A stretch of DNA of 64,000 nucleotides from Geobacillus subterraneus (GCF_001618685.1 NZ_CP014342.1:620001-684000); one strand, 5' to 3'. Positions 9,462-20,131 are shown, counted from the stretch's first letter. The notes: generated by a model from the letters alone, not told the origin. Numbers and translations: made by a program.

Positions 9462-9836
9462 AAGCGAAGACAGGGAGGAGTACAGCAGTCCGCGCCTGCA
9501 GAGAGGGAAATCAAAAGCTGCGAGATTTCCTAGGATGGCGGTTGCTGGAAGGTCGCCCTTGAGCTGCTTCGCTGAAAGGCGAAACTGCCGAGTAGGGGAA
9601 GCCGGCGTGATGCCGTTATGCCAATGAAGCGCTTAAGCCCTAGAGGGCGGGTGGTTGAATGGAGAATGTGGTTGAAAGACGCCGTTTCCCAAAGTCGGGG
9701 AACGTTGCGGCCGCTTCGGATGGAACATCGCCCGGTGCTTGAACGATACGGTTTTGCTATCCTCTAGGCTTAAGAAAAAAGGTGGTACCGCGAAAGCAGC
9801 TCCTTTCGTCCTTTTTGGATGAAAGGGGCTTTTTTG
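9462..9836 (+). promoter_or_regulatory. T-box leader riboswitch controlling valS
   Basis: The leader ends in the canonical T-box sequence (AAGGTGGTACCGCG, 9779-9792), directly followed by a strong terminator hairpin (about 9797-9836: AGCTCCTTTCGTCC pairing with GGATGAAAGGGGCT, then six T). Upstream are typical Stem I parts such as GCAGAGAGGGAAA and the conserved GAGTAGG near 9589 and CCGTTAT near 9613. Uncharged tRNA is expected to stabilise the antiterminator and allow valS transcription. By context the tRNA should be tRNA-Val. I could not fix the specifier codon by eye. Confidence 0.93.
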
Positions 9837-9903
9837 CTTGCCAATCGGATGATGCACTCCGTAGGCAACAGCCATTGTCGATCACATGAAGGAGGGAACA
9901 AAA

Positions 9904-12546
9904 GTGGCACAGCATGAAGTGTCGATGCCGCCAAAATACGACCATCGCGCCGTTGAGGCGGGGCGCTATGACTGGTGGTTGAAAGGCAAGTTTTTTGAAG
10001 CGACCGGCGATCCGGACAAACAACCGTTTACGATCGTCATTCCGCCGCCGAACGTCACCGGCAAACTGCATTTGGGGCATGCATGGGATACGACGCTGCA
10101 AGACATCATTACGCGCATGAAGCGGATGCAAGGCTATGACGTTCTTTGGCTTCCGGGCATGGACCATGCCGGCATCGCCACCCAGGCGAAAGTGGAGGAA
10201 AAATTGCGCAGCCAAGGGCTGTCGCGCTACGATTTAGGCCGGGAGAAATTTTTGGAAGAAACGTGGAAGTGGAAAGAAGAGTACGCCGGCCATATTCGCA
10301 GCCAATGGGCAAAATTAGGGCTTGGCCTCGATTATACGCGCGAGCGGTTTACGCTGGATGAAGGGCTGTCCAAAGCGGTGCGTGAAGTGTTCGTCTCGCT
10401 TTACCGGAAAGGGCTCATTTACCGCGGCGAGTACATTATCAACTGGGACCCGGTTACGAAAACGGCGCTGTCGGATATTGAAGTCATTTATAAAGAAGTG
10501 AAAGGCGCTTTATACCATTTGCGTTATCCGCTTGCCGACGGTTCCGGCTACATCGAGGTGGCGACGACCCGGCCGGAGACGATGCTCGGCGATACGGCGG
10601 TGGCGGTGCATCCGGATGACGAGCGGTACAAGCATTTGATCGGCAAAATGGTCAAACTGCCGATTGTCGGCCGCGAAATCCCGATTATCGCCGATGAGTA
10701 TGTCGATATGGAATTCGGCTCCGGGGCGGTGAAAATTACGCCGGCGCACGACCCGAACGACTTTGAAGTCGGCAACCGCCACAACTTGCCGCGCATTCTC
10801 GTCATGAACGAAGATGGCACGATGAACGAAAATGCCTTGCAATATCAAGGGCTTGACCGGTTTGAATGCCGGAAGCAAATCGTCCGCGACTTGCAAGAGC
10901 AAGGCGTCCTCTTTAAAATTGAGGAACACGTCCACTCCGTCGGCCATAGCGAACGGAGCGGCGCGGTCGTTGAACCGTATTTGTCGACGCAATGGTTCGT
11001 GAAAATGAAGCCGCTCGCCGAAGCGGCGATCAAGCTGCAACAAACCGACGGAAAAGTGCAGTTCGTGCCGGAGCGGTTTGAGAAAACGTACTTGCACTGG
11101 CTGGAGAACATCCGCGACTGGTGCATTTCGCGCCAGCTTTGGTGGGGGCACCGGATTCCGGCGTGGTACCATAAAGAGACGGGGGACATTTACGTCGACC
11201 ACGAGCCGCCAAAAGACATTGAAAATTGGGAGCAAGACCCCGACGTGCTTGATACGTGGTTCAGCTCGGCGCTTTGGCCGTTCTCGACAATGGGCTGGCC
11301 GGATACCGACTCGCCGGACTACAAGCGCTACTACCCGACCGATGTGCTAGTCACCGGCTATGACATCATTTTCTTCTGGGTGTCGCGCATGATTTTCCAA
11401 GGGCTTGAGTTCACCGGAAAGCGGCCGTTTAAAGACGTGTTGATCCACGGTCTCGTCCGCGACGCCCAAGGACGGAAAATGAGCAAGTCGCTCGGCAACG
11501 GGGTTGACCCGATGGATGTCATCGACCAGTACGGCGCCGATGCACTCCGCTATTTCTTGGCGACCGGCAGCTCGCCGGGGCAAGATTTGCGCTTCAGCAC
11601 GGAAAAAGTCGAAGCGACATGGAACTTTGCCAATAAAATTTGGAACGCGTCGCGCTTTGCGTTGATGAACATGGGCGGCATGACGTATGAGGAGCTCGAT
11701 TTAAGCGGCGAAAAAACGGTCGCCGACCATTGGATTTTGACGCGCCTCAATGAAACGATCGACACGGTGACGAAGCTCGCCGAAAAATATGAATTTGGCG
11801 AAGTCGGGCGCACGCTGTACAACTTTATTTGGGACGACTTATGCGACTGGTATATCGAAATGGCCAAACTGCCGCTCTATGGCGACGACGAGGCGGCGAA
11901 AAAGACGACCCGTTCCGTGTTGGCGTATGTGCTTGACAATACGATGCGCCTGCTTCACCCGTTCATGCCGTTCATTACCGAGGAAATTTGGCAAAACTTG
12001 CCGCATAAAGGAGAGTCGATTACGGTCGCCCCGTGGCCGCAAGTGCGCCCGGAGCTGTCGAACGAAGAAGCGGCCGAAGAGATGCGGATGCTTGTGGACA
12101 TCATCCGTGCGGTCCGAAACATCCGCGCTGAAGTGAACACGCCGCCGAGCAAGCCGATTGCGCTCTACATTAAGACAAAAGACGAACACGTGCGGGAAGC
12201 GCTTTTGAAAAACCGCGCTTATTTGGAACGGTTCTGCAACCCGAGCGAATTGGTCATTGACATGGATGTTCCGGCTCCGGAAAAAGCGATGACTGCCGTC
12301 GTCACCGGGGCGGAGCTCATTTTGCCGCTTGAAGGGCTGATCAATATTGAAGAGGAAATCAAGCGGCTCGAAAAAGAGCTCGACAAGTGGAACAACGAAG
12401 TCGAGCGCGTCGAAAAGAAACTGGCCAACGAAGGCTTTTTAGCGAAAGCGCCGGCCCATGTCGTCGAAGAAGAGCGGCGCAAGCGGCAAGATTACATCGA
12501 AAAGCGAGAAGCGGTGAAAGCGCGCCTCGCTGAGTTGAAACGGTAG
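9904..12546 (+). CDS. valS: Valyl-tRNA synthetase
   Basis: ValS charges tRNA-Val. The product is 880 residues, the usual Bacillus length. The class I HIGH motif appears as HLGH at residues 56-59 and the KMSKS motif at 525-529. An editing (CP1) domain with [17 protein letters not shown] lies between them. The C-terminal 80 residues form the ValS coiled-coil arm ([20 protein letters not shown]). The GTG at 9904 is chosen because it follows AAGGAGGG and gives the known N-terminus [14 protein letters not shown]. The ATG at 9886 would itself contain the ribosome site. It is controlled by the T-box leader just upstream. Confidence 0.98.
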   Translation: MAQHEVSMPPKYDHRAVEAGRYDWWLKGKFFEATGDPDKQPFTIVIPPPNVTGKLHLGHAWDTTLQDIITRMKRMQGYDVLWLPGMDHAGIATQAKVEEKLRSQGLSRYDLGREKFLEETWKWKEEYAGHIRSQWAKLGLGLDYTRERFTLDEGLSKAVREVFVSLYRKGLIYRGEYIINWDPVTKTALSDIEVIYKEVKGALYHLRYPLADGSGYIEVATTRPETMLGDTAVAVHPDDERYKHLIGKMVKLPIVGREIPIIADEYVDMEFGSGAVKITPAHDPNDFEVGNRHNLPRILVMNEDGTMNENALQYQGLDRFECRKQIVRDLQEQGVLFKIEEHVHSVGHSERSGAVVEPYLSTQWFVKMKPLAEAAIKLQQTDGKVQFVPERFEKTYLHWLENIRDWCISRQLWWGHRIPAWYHKETGDIYVDHEPPKDIENWEQDPDVLDTWFSSALWPFSTMGWPDTDSPDYKRYYPTDVLVTGYDIIFFWVSRMIFQGLEFTGKRPFKDVLIHGLVRDAQGRKMSKSLGNGVDPMDVIDQYGADALRYFLATGSSPGQDLRFSTEKVEATWNFANKIWNASRFALMNMGGMTYEELDLSGEKTVADHWILTRLNETIDTVTKLAEKYEFGEVGRTLYNFIWDDLCDWYIEMAKLPLYGDDEAAKKTTRSVLAYVLDNTMRLLHPFMPFITEEIWQNLPHKGESITVAPWPQVRPELSNEEAAEEMRMLVDIIRAVRNIRAEVNTPPSKPIALYIKTKDEHVREALLKNRAYLERFCNPSELVIDMDVPAPEKAMTAVVTGAELILPLEGLINIEEEIKRLEKELDKWNNEVERVEKKLANEGFLAKAPAHVVEEERRKRQDYIEKREAVKARLAELKR

Positions 12547-12574
12547 ACAAACGATTGTTTGGTTGATTATGATG

Positions 12575-12609
12575 AAGACGAATCCGCTATCATGCGGGTT
12601 CGTCTTTTT
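12575..12609 (+). terminator. Terminator between valS and folC
   Basis: GACGAATCCGC pairs with GCGGGTTCGTC around a short loop, followed by five T. Confidence 0.8.
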
Positions 12610-12679
12610 CGCTGGCGGAAGCCGTTCGGCCCATCGCCAGCCTTTCGATCTAGATCTTCTCAAGGGAGGAGTCGTGAAT

Positions 12680-13987
12680 ATGATCCGCACATATGAGGAA
12701 GCCGTCGCTTGGATTCACGGGCGGCTGCGGCTTGGCATGAAGCCGGGACTAAAACGGATGGAATGGATGATGGAAAAGCTCGGCCATCCAGAGCGCCGCG
12801 TCCGCGCTGTCCATATCGGCGGAACGAACGGCAAAGGGTCGACGGTGGCGTATTTGCGCTCGATTTTGCAGGCGGCCGGGTATTCCGTCGGCACGTTCAC
12901 TTCGCCGTATGTCGAGCAGTTTAACGAACGGATCAGCGTCAACGGTGAACCGATTCGCGATGAAGAAATCGTGGAGCTGGTGCGAGTCATTCAACCGCTT
13001 GCGGACGAACTCGAACGAACAGAACTTGGCGGACCGACCGAATTTGAAGTGATCACCGCCATGATGCTTTATTACTTCGGCAAACAACAGATTCAAGACA
13101 TCGTGCTCATTGAAGTCGGGCTCGGCGGCCGCTTGGACTCAACTAACATCATTTATCCGCTCGTTTCTGTCATTACAAACGTCAGCTACGATCATATGAA
13201 CATTTTAGGCGATACGCTTGGGCAAATCGCCGTGGAGAAAGCCGGAATCATCAAATCGGGCGTGCCGCTTGTGACGGCGGTGAAGGAACCGGAGGCGTGG
13301 GAAGTGATCGCCAAAACGGCGGCGGAGCGGAAGGCGAAAACATATCGTCTCGGCGTTGATTTTACTGTAACAGACTGGAAAACGATCGCCGAAGGAGAGC
13401 AGTTTTCCCTCGCCACGCCGTTTGCCGAATACCGCGATTTGCGCATTCAAATGCCCGGCGCCCATCAAGTCGACAATGCGGCGGTGGCGGTGATGGCGGC
13501 AGAATTGTTGCGCCTTGGCTATTCGTTTTTAATCGAGCCGGAGCATATCGCCGATGGGCTGGCCACTGCTGCTTGGCCCGGCCGGTTTGAGCGGGTGAGC
13601 GGCAAACCGCTCATCATTCTCGACGGCGCCCATAACGAAGCGGGCATTCGCGCCCTTGTCGAGACGGTGCGCGCTCATTATCCCGACAAGCGCGTCCATG
13701 TCTTGTTCGCCGCGCTGACCGACAAGCCGCTTGAACGAATGATCCGGCCGCTTGACGAGCTGGCTGAGACGATCACGTTTACGACGTTTGATTTTCCGCG
13801 CGCCGCCCAAGCAGAAGCATTAACAGCCCTTTCTTCCCATCCGCAGAAGGCGGCCGTAAGTGATTGGGCCGGCTGGATCCGTGAGAAGAAAAAACAAATA
13901 GGGGACGATGGGCTGCTGCTTGTCACCGGATCGCTTTATTTTCTGTCCGAAGTGCGAAAACGGTTAAAAAATAATGCCAAGCGATGA
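12680..13987 (+). CDS. folC: Folylpolyglutamate synthase / dihydrofolate synthase
   Basis: FolC adds glutamate to dihydropteroate and to folates, using ATP. The product is 435 residues of the Mur ligase fold. The P-loop GGTNGKGST is at residues 47-55, the family motif FTSPYVEQFNERIS follows, and DGAHNEAGI marks the C-terminal domain. The ATG at 12680 lies ten bases after GGAGG. A GTG at 12674 is also in frame but very close to that site. In Bacillus subtilis folC is followed by comC and spoIIB. Here an 18-kb pilus locus lies between folC and spoIIB. Confidence 0.96.
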   Translation: MIRTYEEAVAWIHGRLRLGMKPGLKRMEWMMEKLGHPERRVRAVHIGGTNGKGSTVAYLRSILQAAGYSVGTFTSPYVEQFNERISVNGEPIRDEEIVELVRVIQPLADELERTELGGPTEFEVITAMMLYYFGKQQIQDIVLIEVGLGGRLDSTNIIYPLVSVITNVSYDHMNILGDTLGQIAVEKAGIIKSGVPLVTAVKEPEAWEVIAKTAAERKAKTYRLGVDFTVTDWKTIAEGEQFSLATPFAEYRDLRIQMPGAHQVDNAAVAVMAAELLRLGYSFLIEPEHIADGLATAAWPGRFERVSGKPLIILDGAHNEAGIRALVETVRAHYPDKRVHVLFAALTDKPLERMIRPLDELAETITFTTFDFPRAAQAEALTALSSHPQKAAVSDWAGWIREKKKQIGDDGLLLVTGSLYFLSEVRKRLKNNAKR

Positions 13988-14042
13988 AAAGGATTGGTAT
14001 AATGGAAGAAAGATAGTTCCTTTGGCGCGGGAGGGGAGGCGC

Positions 14043-17000
14043 ATGCGGCGACGAGGCTGGCTGTTATGGGGGATGTTGTTCTGGTTGATGGCAAGTATAT
14101 GGCCGATCACGGCAGATGTCGTTTATGCCGATCGGAAAGAGGGAGCGATCACTTCCGTTTCCGAGGAGAAAATTGCCGGCTGGGCGACCGCTCCGGGAGT
14201 CGGCGACGGAAAGGGCAACAGCATCGACTTTTTTAAGATTCGCATCCAGCTGAAAGGACAAAGCGGCACGGCCGTCAGCTACCGGACGGAAGCGGTGGAA
14301 GTACAGCCGGACCGAAACGGTGAGAAAAAGTATACATTTTCGCTCGATATGCGCGGCAAGTGGCCATCGGCCCCAGGAGCGACGGCCGCTTATGAAATCG
14401 TTGTCGATGCCTACCGGGTGTTAGGAAACGGGCAAGAAGAGGTGTATTTTTCCTTTCCGGAGACGCCTTATGAGTATACGAGGCAAACGGAGGCGAGCAC
14501 GGCGAAATTGGATTTTTCCCTCTCATTTTCACAGCCGGAATACGCCAAGCCGCCAGATGGCGATGCCCAAGGGCGGCTCGATGTGACGCTCATCCCGCAA
14601 GGTGTGGTTCCGGCGCCTGTTCGCCCGCCGATCGATGTCGTGTTTGTGATGGACGTGTCAGGCTCCATGACGATGATGAAGCTGCAAAGCGCCAAATCCG
14701 CTTTGCAGGCAGCGGTGAATGATTTCAAAGCCAATTATCACCCAAATGATCGGTTTGCTCTGATTCCATTTTCTGATGACGTGAGGGCAACGAGTGTTGT
14801 TCCGTTCGGATCAAAATCAAATGTCGTCAGTCAATTAGACGCCATACTTGATGCAGGAAACCGTTTGACGGCCAACGGCGGGACGAACTATTCGGCCGCT
14901 TTGTCTCTGGCCAGATCGTATTTTACGGACCCGACAAGGAAAAAGTATATCATTTTTCTGACTGACGGCATGCCGACCGTGTTGGATACGACCGATTCAA
15001 TTACGTATCGCGAGGTCAAACCGGATTGGTTTGGGGGATATGAGTATACGGGAAAAAAAATTACGGATTCTCTTCCTGTCACTTACGAATTGTACGGCGA
15101 TGGGCGGACGGCTGGTATTCGTTTTACCGACAACAAAGGAAATTACCGTCAATTTTATAACGATGGAAGAGATTATGTGAATGGAATCAAGGTGTCTTCG
15201 AATAACGGCTACCCATTTACTTACAGTAGTCTGGAAACGAGAATTCGAACGAATGCCATAGCGGTGGCCAAAGCACTTGGAATGGGCAATATCACCCTTT
15301 ATTCTATTGGCTTCGGCGACAGCGATGATGTTGACATGGACTATTTGAGCGCGTTGTCCACGATGGCCGGAGGGGAAGCGCGGCAAGGAACGCCGCAAAA
15401 TTTGAACGTCCTGTTTCAGAGGTTTTCTCAGCTCGCGACAACGCCGGCGCTCACGGGGACGATCCGCATTCCGCTTTCGTCGTTTGGCGGCAATGTCGTT
15501 GTTGCCGAGAACGGCCAAGTATGGCTAGATGAGACGAAACAAAATGCGTATATTTCATTTTCCATTCCCTATCAGATTGGTCAAGGCGCCCCTTCGCCTA
15601 CCACGATTCCTATTCCAGTTTCGTTTAAGGCGAAAGGGACGTATACATTCAACGCTGAATTGAGATATCGCGATGTGTACGGCCAGCCGCAGCCGTCCTT
15701 GACGAAAACAGTGACCGTCACCGTAAAAGATGAAGCGCCGCCGACCTTTACGGGAACGGTGCGATTGCAAGGATTGACCAACAATGTTATCAATCTCATT
15801 AAACAGGGGGCTGTCGATGGCGACGACAACCGCTTCCGTGCCACCTATTCCTTGTCGCTGGTCGGTTACGTGGGCAGTACGACTGGAATGATCAGCAATG
15901 TGAAGATCGTCCAACAGTTGCCTGATGGCATCTCCGTCGTTCCAGACGGCAAAGTGACGACGTATACGGAAAATGGCAAACGCTATGCACAATGGTCGTT
16001 TGCCAACCAGACGTTTGACTATAGCCAGCTGAACAAGCTGACGCTGACCGCGCAATGGGTGATGCAAGCCGATTACGCCATGGGCGGCACCCAATTGCCG
16101 CCGGCGGTCGTAACGTTCACCGACAGCCGCTACGGCGAACGGACTTCGACGCTCACGCCGCCGTCGGAACGAATCGGGATGACGGTTCGTTTAGATGACT
16201 TTCCGAATTTCTATTACCGAGGAGACGAAAAAGGAGAGATCTTGAAGTGGCGACGGCAGGCGGTCGACGAAATCGTTGGAGAAGCGAAGCCACCCAGCGA
16301 CGGACTGCTGCAGCTGCCGGTCAAAGCGCTGCAATACGACCCGAACGATGACGGCGTGCTGCTTGTCACGTACAGCGATGATCGGACAGTGCGCATCTAT
16401 TTGAAACCGCATTTGTCCATTGAAACCGCAAACGGTCCGGAGGAAAACGGCGCCATGGTGAACGAGGCGCCAACGGTGAAGGTAATCGGGCTTGTCGCTG
16501 GCGAAGGGGTGAAGTACGAGTACCAAGTCGTACGAAATGGCGTGGTTTCAGACTGGCAGCCGCTCGCTTCGCCGTATATGATTTCCATTTCCGATGACGG
16601 TGAGTATACTGTCGCGGTGCGTTCGGCTGGGGGGCTGACGCGCGGTGACGGAACGACGAAGGTAGCGTTCCGTTATAAGAAATTAATCCGCCACTTAGTG
16701 CTTGGCGATTATAAAGAGACGATGAACGTCGGTGAGGAGCAACGCATCCCAGTGGCGATAGAGCCCGCCGATGCGACGAACAGAACGCTTGCGTGGACAT
16801 CAAGCGACCCGAATATCGCATCGGTAGACCAAAACGGCACGGTGACAGCGCTAAAGCCTGGAACGGTGACGATCACCGTCCGTGCGACTGACGGCAGCAA
16901 CGTGCAAGCGTCGGCGACGATTACGGTCATCGTGCCGCTCGAACGGATGGCGTTCCGCACCCCGGTGCTGTACATGGAAGTCGGCGAACGGCTTGAAGTC

Positions 17001-17258
17001 ATGCCGCAGCTTCGCTTCGTTCCGAACCATGCGACCGATCAAACGCTTCGCTCCGTTGAATCGTCCGCACCGGAGTATGTCGCGGTTGTCCGTGAAAACG
17101 GCGCATGGGTTTTGGTCGCCAACGATGTCGGTTATGCGACGGTGACAGCGACCGCCAATGCGAAAACGAGCGATCAGCAGCCGATTCGGGCGAACGTGAC
17201 GGTGATTGTTCGCGAACCGGAAGATCACGGTGGTAACGACGGGCGAAACCGCTGGTAA
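14043..17258 (+). CDS. Secreted von Willebrand factor A protein with Big2 domains, possible pilus adhesin
   Basis: The product is 1071 residues. It has a signal peptide (RRR, hydrophobic core, cleavage likely after VYA at residue 29). A vWA domain spans about residues 195-390 with a complete metal site: D204-x-S206-x-S208, T281 in GGTNYSA and D308 in LTDGM. The middle is rich in beta structure. One clear Big2-type Ig domain (WTSSDPNIASVDQNGTVTALKPG) and a second, weaker one lie in the last 150 residues. No LPxTG or other anchor is seen. The start follows GGGAGGGGAGG. It is convergent with the three minor prepilin genes. By analogy with PilY1, a vWA protein encoded beside minor pilins, I infer a pilus-linked adhesin. 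This is not proven. Confidence 0.85.
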   Translation: MRRRGWLLWGMLFWLMASIWPITADVVYADRKEGAITSVSEEKIAGWATAPGVGDGKGNSIDFFKIRIQLKGQSGTAVSYRTEAVEVQPDRNGEKKYTFSLDMRGKWPSAPGATAAYEIVVDAYRVLGNGQEEVYFSFPETPYEYTRQTEASTAKLDFSLSFSQPEYAKPPDGDAQGRLDVTLIPQGVVPAPVRPPIDVVFVMDVSGSMTMMKLQSAKSALQAAVNDFKANYHPNDRFALIPFSDDVRATSVVPFGSKSNVVSQLDAILDAGNRLTANGGTNYSAALSLARSYFTDPTRKKYIIFLTDGMPTVLDTTDSITYREVKPDWFGGYEYTGKKITDSLPVTYELYGDGRTAGIRFTDNKGNYRQFYNDGRDYVNGIKVSSNNGYPFTYSSLETRIRTNAIAVAKALGMGNITLYSIGFGDSDDVDMDYLSALSTMAGGEARQGTPQNLNVLFQRFSQLATTPALTGTIRIPLSSFGGNVVVAENGQVWLDETKQNAYISFSIPYQIGQGAPSPTTIPIPVSFKAKGTYTFNAELRYRDVYGQPQPSLTKTVTVTVKDEAPPTFTGTVRLQGLTNNVINLIKQGAVDGDDNRFRATYSLSLVGYVGSTTGMISNVKIVQQLPDGISVVPDGKVTTYTENGKRYAQWSFANQTFDYSQLNKLTLTAQWVMQADYAMGGTQLPPAVVTFTDSRYGERTSTLTPPSERIGMTVRLDDFPNFYYRGDEKGEILKWRRQAVDEIVGEAKPPSDGLLQLPVKALQYDPNDDGVLLVTYSDDRTVRIYLKPHLSIETANGPEENGAMVNEAPTVKVIGLVAGEGVKYEYQVVRNGVVSDWQPLASPYMISISDDGEYTVAVRSAGGLTRGDGTTKVAFRYKKLIRHLVLGDYKETMNVGEEQRIPVAIEPADATNRTLAWTSSDPNIASVDQNGTVTALKPGTVTITVRATDGSNVQASATITVIVPLERMAFRTPVLYMEVGERLEVMPQLRFVPNHATDQTLRSVESSAPEYVAVVRENGAWVLVANDVGYATVTATANAKTSDQQPIRANVTVIVREPEDHGGNDGRNRW

Positions 17259-17330
17259 TCGACATCAACACCCCCAAGTTTGTCGGCAAGATCAAATGAT
17301 ATCGACAATTGAGTGAAGGTTTTTCCCGTA

Positions 17331-17370
17331 AAAAAAGGGCGGCCAGATCGACCTAGGCCGCTCTTTTCTT
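17331..17370. terminator. Bidirectional terminator between the vWA gene and the minor prepilin genes
   Basis: AAAGGGCGGCC pairs with GGCCGCTCTTT around a 11-base loop, with A-rich and T-rich flanks that serve both strands. Confidence 0.8.
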
Positions 17371-18947
17371 TATTCTACTTTCAACCGGTCTACAACGAGG
17401 GACAACCGTTTGACAAACGGAAGACCTTCCCCGCGGTCGATCAGCACTTGCGGGTCGTGACGGATGACAAGACGCGACTGGTCGACGTCGTCATCCGGCG
17501 CTGGAATGAACGACAATCCGTTTTCTGCCCGGCCGCGATAAGCGTTGACGACAAGGCCGGAGATGTCGGCGTCCGGCGCGCGTTTGGACGCATCGCCGCG
17601 AGCGAACAAGCCGCCTTGAATATGAATGTACGAGCCAACCGCATAGACTGTGGCGTTGCTGCTTGTGTAAAAATAGCCTTTTAAGTTCGGCTGCCGGGGG
17701 AACGAATTATGAAACTCGTTAATGCGCGCCAGCTCAAGCGGACCGTCGGTCAAAAGGACAAGTTCTTTTTCGCCCCAGCCGCTAATGTCGGCATCATAAA
17801 TGAGCGTGCGCCCGGTGACATATACAGAAGCGTCAAACGCGACATTTCCTTGAATCGTTAAATCGCCGAGCACGATCAAATTGCCGCGCACTTTTGTCGG
17901 CGTCTGTACGGTATTGCCTAAAAACAAATCGCCGTTGACGATGAGCCAGTGTTTCTTTAGATCAATTTCCCCGCGATCGACAAAAAACGACGAAACTTCC
18001 GGATGATAAAGCAGGACAGACTGATGCCAAGAGCGGCGAAGCAGCAACTCAATATCCTCCACCACCGTTAGGCGGTCTTCGAGCATCGAAAGCAAGTCTG
18101 GAATGCCCTTATCAATCCATTGTTCGTATTCATCGCTGAACGTTTCAATTCCCGCCGCATTAAGCAGCTTATCTTTCACCGTCCAATTAAAATCAACGTC
18201 AATAAAATCGTCTGTTTCTTTTTGGACGGTCGCTCCCTCTAAACCATGGGAAAAGTGAATGGGCTGTCGCAGAAACGTTCCTGTCCCTCTTTGATAGCAG
18301 TCAGCTCCGCCCGTGCAAGAGAACGCCTCTCCTTGAACAAGCCAGGCGCTGTCGGTCGAAAGGGTTGGAAAAGAAGTCGGTTCGGTCCGGCGCTGTGAAT
18401 GGTCGATATAGTTGGCGGCGTTCGTGACATAGGCATCGTTGCCCGCATACACATGCCCGTCGATATATGCGCCGCCGTTGACAGCCAAGTCTTCGGCCGA
18501 GCCGAGAGCGTATTTTAAAAAGCTTGGCGTGTTGGCAATAATGACGCGCCGCGTGACCGTTTTGTTTCCATGCGGCGCGGAAATATATAAGACGCGGGTA
18601 AACAGCTTTTGCCGGTCGATCTCCTCTTCTTCAGTCGCGTCGCGGATGGTGACGCCGTAGCGCTGTTCAAACGCAGGCAGCCAACGGCTTAGATCATCGT
18701 CAAGGCGCGCCGGTGTAGAAAGGACAAAATCCGGCTTGGCGATGGCCGCTTTTAAGGCGGCGACCGTTTCGTCGATGGCGTTGGCTGCTTCCTGAAACGA
18801 TTCGATCTCTTCCACACGCACGTGAGTCAGTCGCGCCTGTTGAGCAGCAACCGTTAAAATCGTTAAGCCGAGCAAAAAGAAGATGGTGATGACAAGCATC
18901 ATTGTCACTAAACTGTAGCCGGCCTCGTTCAAGCACAGGCGGTTCAT
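17370..18947 (-). CDS. PilX-like minor prepilin with long beta-rich C-terminal domain
   Basis: The product is 525 residues, far longer than a normal pilin. Its N-terminus has a prepilin-type leader ending EAG followed by YSLVTMMLVITIFFLLGLTI, a single hydrophobic helix without the Glu at position +5. PilX and GspK-type minor pilins also lack this residue. Residues about 340-450 resemble a stacked beta structure (GNLIVLGDLTIQGNVAFDAS). The start follows AAGGGGGG. It lies 13 bases after the PilW-like gene and is the last gene of a three-gene minus-strand operon. A tip position in the pilus is inferred from the missing Glu5 and the large extra domain. Confidence 0.8.
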   Translation of the reverse strand: MNRLCLNEAGYSLVTMMLVITIFFLLGLTILTVAAQQARLTHVRVEEIESFQEAANAIDETVAALKAAIAKPDFVLSTPARLDDDLSRWLPAFEQRYGVTIRDATEEEEIDRQKLFTRVLYISAPHGNKTVTRRVIIANTPSFLKYALGSAEDLAVNGGAYIDGHVYAGNDAYVTNAANYIDHSQRRTEPTSFPTLSTDSAWLVQGEAFSCTGGADCYQRGTGTFLRQPIHFSHGLEGATVQKETDDFIDVDFNWTVKDKLLNAAGIETFSDEYEQWIDKGIPDLLSMLEDRLTVVEDIELLLRRSWHQSVLLYHPEVSSFFVDRGEIDLKKHWLIVNGDLFLGNTVQTPTKVRGNLIVLGDLTIQGNVAFDASVYVTGRTLIYDADISGWGEKELVLLTDGPLELARINEFHNSFPRQPNLKGYFYTSSNATVYAVGSYIHIQGGLFARGDASKRAPDADISGLVVNAYRGRAENGLSFIPAPDDDVDQSRLVIRHDPQVLIDRGEGLPFVKRLSLVVDRLKVE

Positions 18948-18960
18948 TGCGATTCCCCCC

Positions 18961-19536
18961 TTAAAAGCCGAACTCCGTTTTTAATGTAAACGGCTGCACA
19001 TACAGCCAGCTATCCGAGTCGGCGTGGTTGCGGTCTTGCACGGCGAGTTTCATCGTGACGACACCGCTGCGGCAAAGATGCGCTCCCCCCTTTTTTTCTT
19101 CGCGCAGGCAGCGGAGCGAAAGTGTGGAATCGGCGGCCAGCGACAGGCGTGATGAGGAAATGGCTTCCCCATTGATGGCCAGCGCTCCGTTTTCAATCGA
19201 AATCGTCAATGCAGCACCGTCTTTTTCATGTTCGGCCACAAATCCAGACGAGGCGTCAATCCATTGTTGTCGGTCTTCAATGAAGGTCAACTTCCGCTCA
19301 TTGCTTGCGCTTAGATCAACGCCGTCAGGAGCAAGTTCGTACAGCTTGTTCATCATCATAGCGACGGCATAGTCCGCCTCACTGCGCAGTTCGTTCTCGA
19401 TGCCGATCCGCTGATAGGCGCGAATGCCGGTCAGAAAGACGGTATAAATGGCGCCGATGATGAGCAAGGAAATGGAGACGGCAGCGAGCAGCTCGACAAG
19501 CGTCATCCCGGCTTGGGCTTTAGCGGATCGTTTCAT
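18961..19536 (-). CDS. PilW-like minor prepilin
   Basis: The product is 191 residues. The leader KRSAKAQAG is followed by MTLVELLAAVSISLLIIGAI, a type IV prepilin processing site with the conserved Glu at +5 of the mature chain. The rest is a small globular domain with two cysteines near the C-terminus (SLRCL and AHLCRSG). The start follows AAGGAGTGA. Its first 17 bases overlap the PilV-like gene, so the two are translationally coupled. The PilW assignment rests on order (V, W, X) and on similarity of the N-terminus only. Confidence 0.85.
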   Translation of the reverse strand: MKRSAKAQAGMTLVELLAAVSISLLIIGAIYTVFLTGIRAYQRIGIENELRSEADYAVAMMMNKLYELAPDGVDLSASNERKLTFIEDRQQWIDASSGFVAEHEKDGAALTISIENGALAINGEAISSSRLSLAADSTLSLRCLREEKKGGAHLCRSGVVTMKLAVQDRNHADSDSWLYVQPFTLKTEFGF

Positions 19537-20131
19537 CGGTGATCACTCCTTCCACCCATTCCGCCTCTTCTGACCGATCGCCCCAGCGGACGATCACGTA
19601 CATTTTCAACGCATACTGTCCAAGGCCGGGATCAGACTGCCGCACTTTTTCCGCCTCTTCGCTGATCCGTTCGCGCAGTGAACGCGGGAACTCCTCAGGA
19701 GGGGATGAAGTGAGCCGTTCCCAGTGCATCTGTTCATACGGAATGAGAAAAACAGCGATCCGCCCGTTGTCGTAAATGACGTTGTTGATCGTTGGGGCGA
19801 ATTGGGCGCGGCATGCGTCCGGCTCCGGGAAAATGGCCGCATGTTCACAATCGGCATCCGTCAGTTTTACAAATGGCGTTTGTTCGTTGGCCGATTGGCG
19901 GACATGTTGTTCGAGCACAGGGAAGTCCAATTTTTCCATATAAGCAGCGACACCGCGGGCGATATTGATGGCGACCGTGCGCCCTTGGTTGTAGGATGTA
20001 TACGTCATCGCGTTCGTGAAAAAGTAGAACAAGCCGATCGCCACGCCTGATAACAAAGTCAGGGCAAGCAATGTTTCGATGAGGGTGAACCCGTCTTTAT
20101 GACTAAATGACAAAAAATTGTCCCCTTCCAT
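19520..20131 (-). CDS. PilV-like minor prepilin
   Basis: The product is 203 residues. A leader ending HKDG is followed by FTLIETLLALTLLSGVAIGL, a classic prepilin cleavage site and helix with Glu at +5. Two cysteines (ADCEH, DACRAQ) lie in the globular part and may form a disulphide. The ATG at 20131 follows AAGAAGG at a 9-base spacing. It is the first gene of the minus-strand minor prepilin operon and is divergent from the gene at 20221. A TATAAT box for this strand lies at about 20165-20171 (read on the minus strand), but its -35 is unclear. Confidence 0.85.
   Translation of the reverse strand: MEGDNFLSFSHKDGFTLIETLLALTLLSGVAIGLFYFFTNAMTYTSYNQGRTVAINIARGVAAYMEKLDFPVLEQHVRQSANEQTPFVKLTDADCEHAAIFPEPDACRAQFAPTINNVIYDNGRIAVFLIPYEQMHWERLTSSPPEEFPRSLRERISEEAEKVRQSDPGLGQYALKMYVIVRWGDRSEEAEWVEGVITDETIR

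Noticed and set aside
9886-9903. Upstream ATG start of valS
   Set aside because: The extra codons contain the AAGGAGGG ribosome site for the GTG at 9904.
12563-12679. Upstream start of folC
   Set aside because: It would be translated through the valS terminator, and the strong ribosome site lies later.
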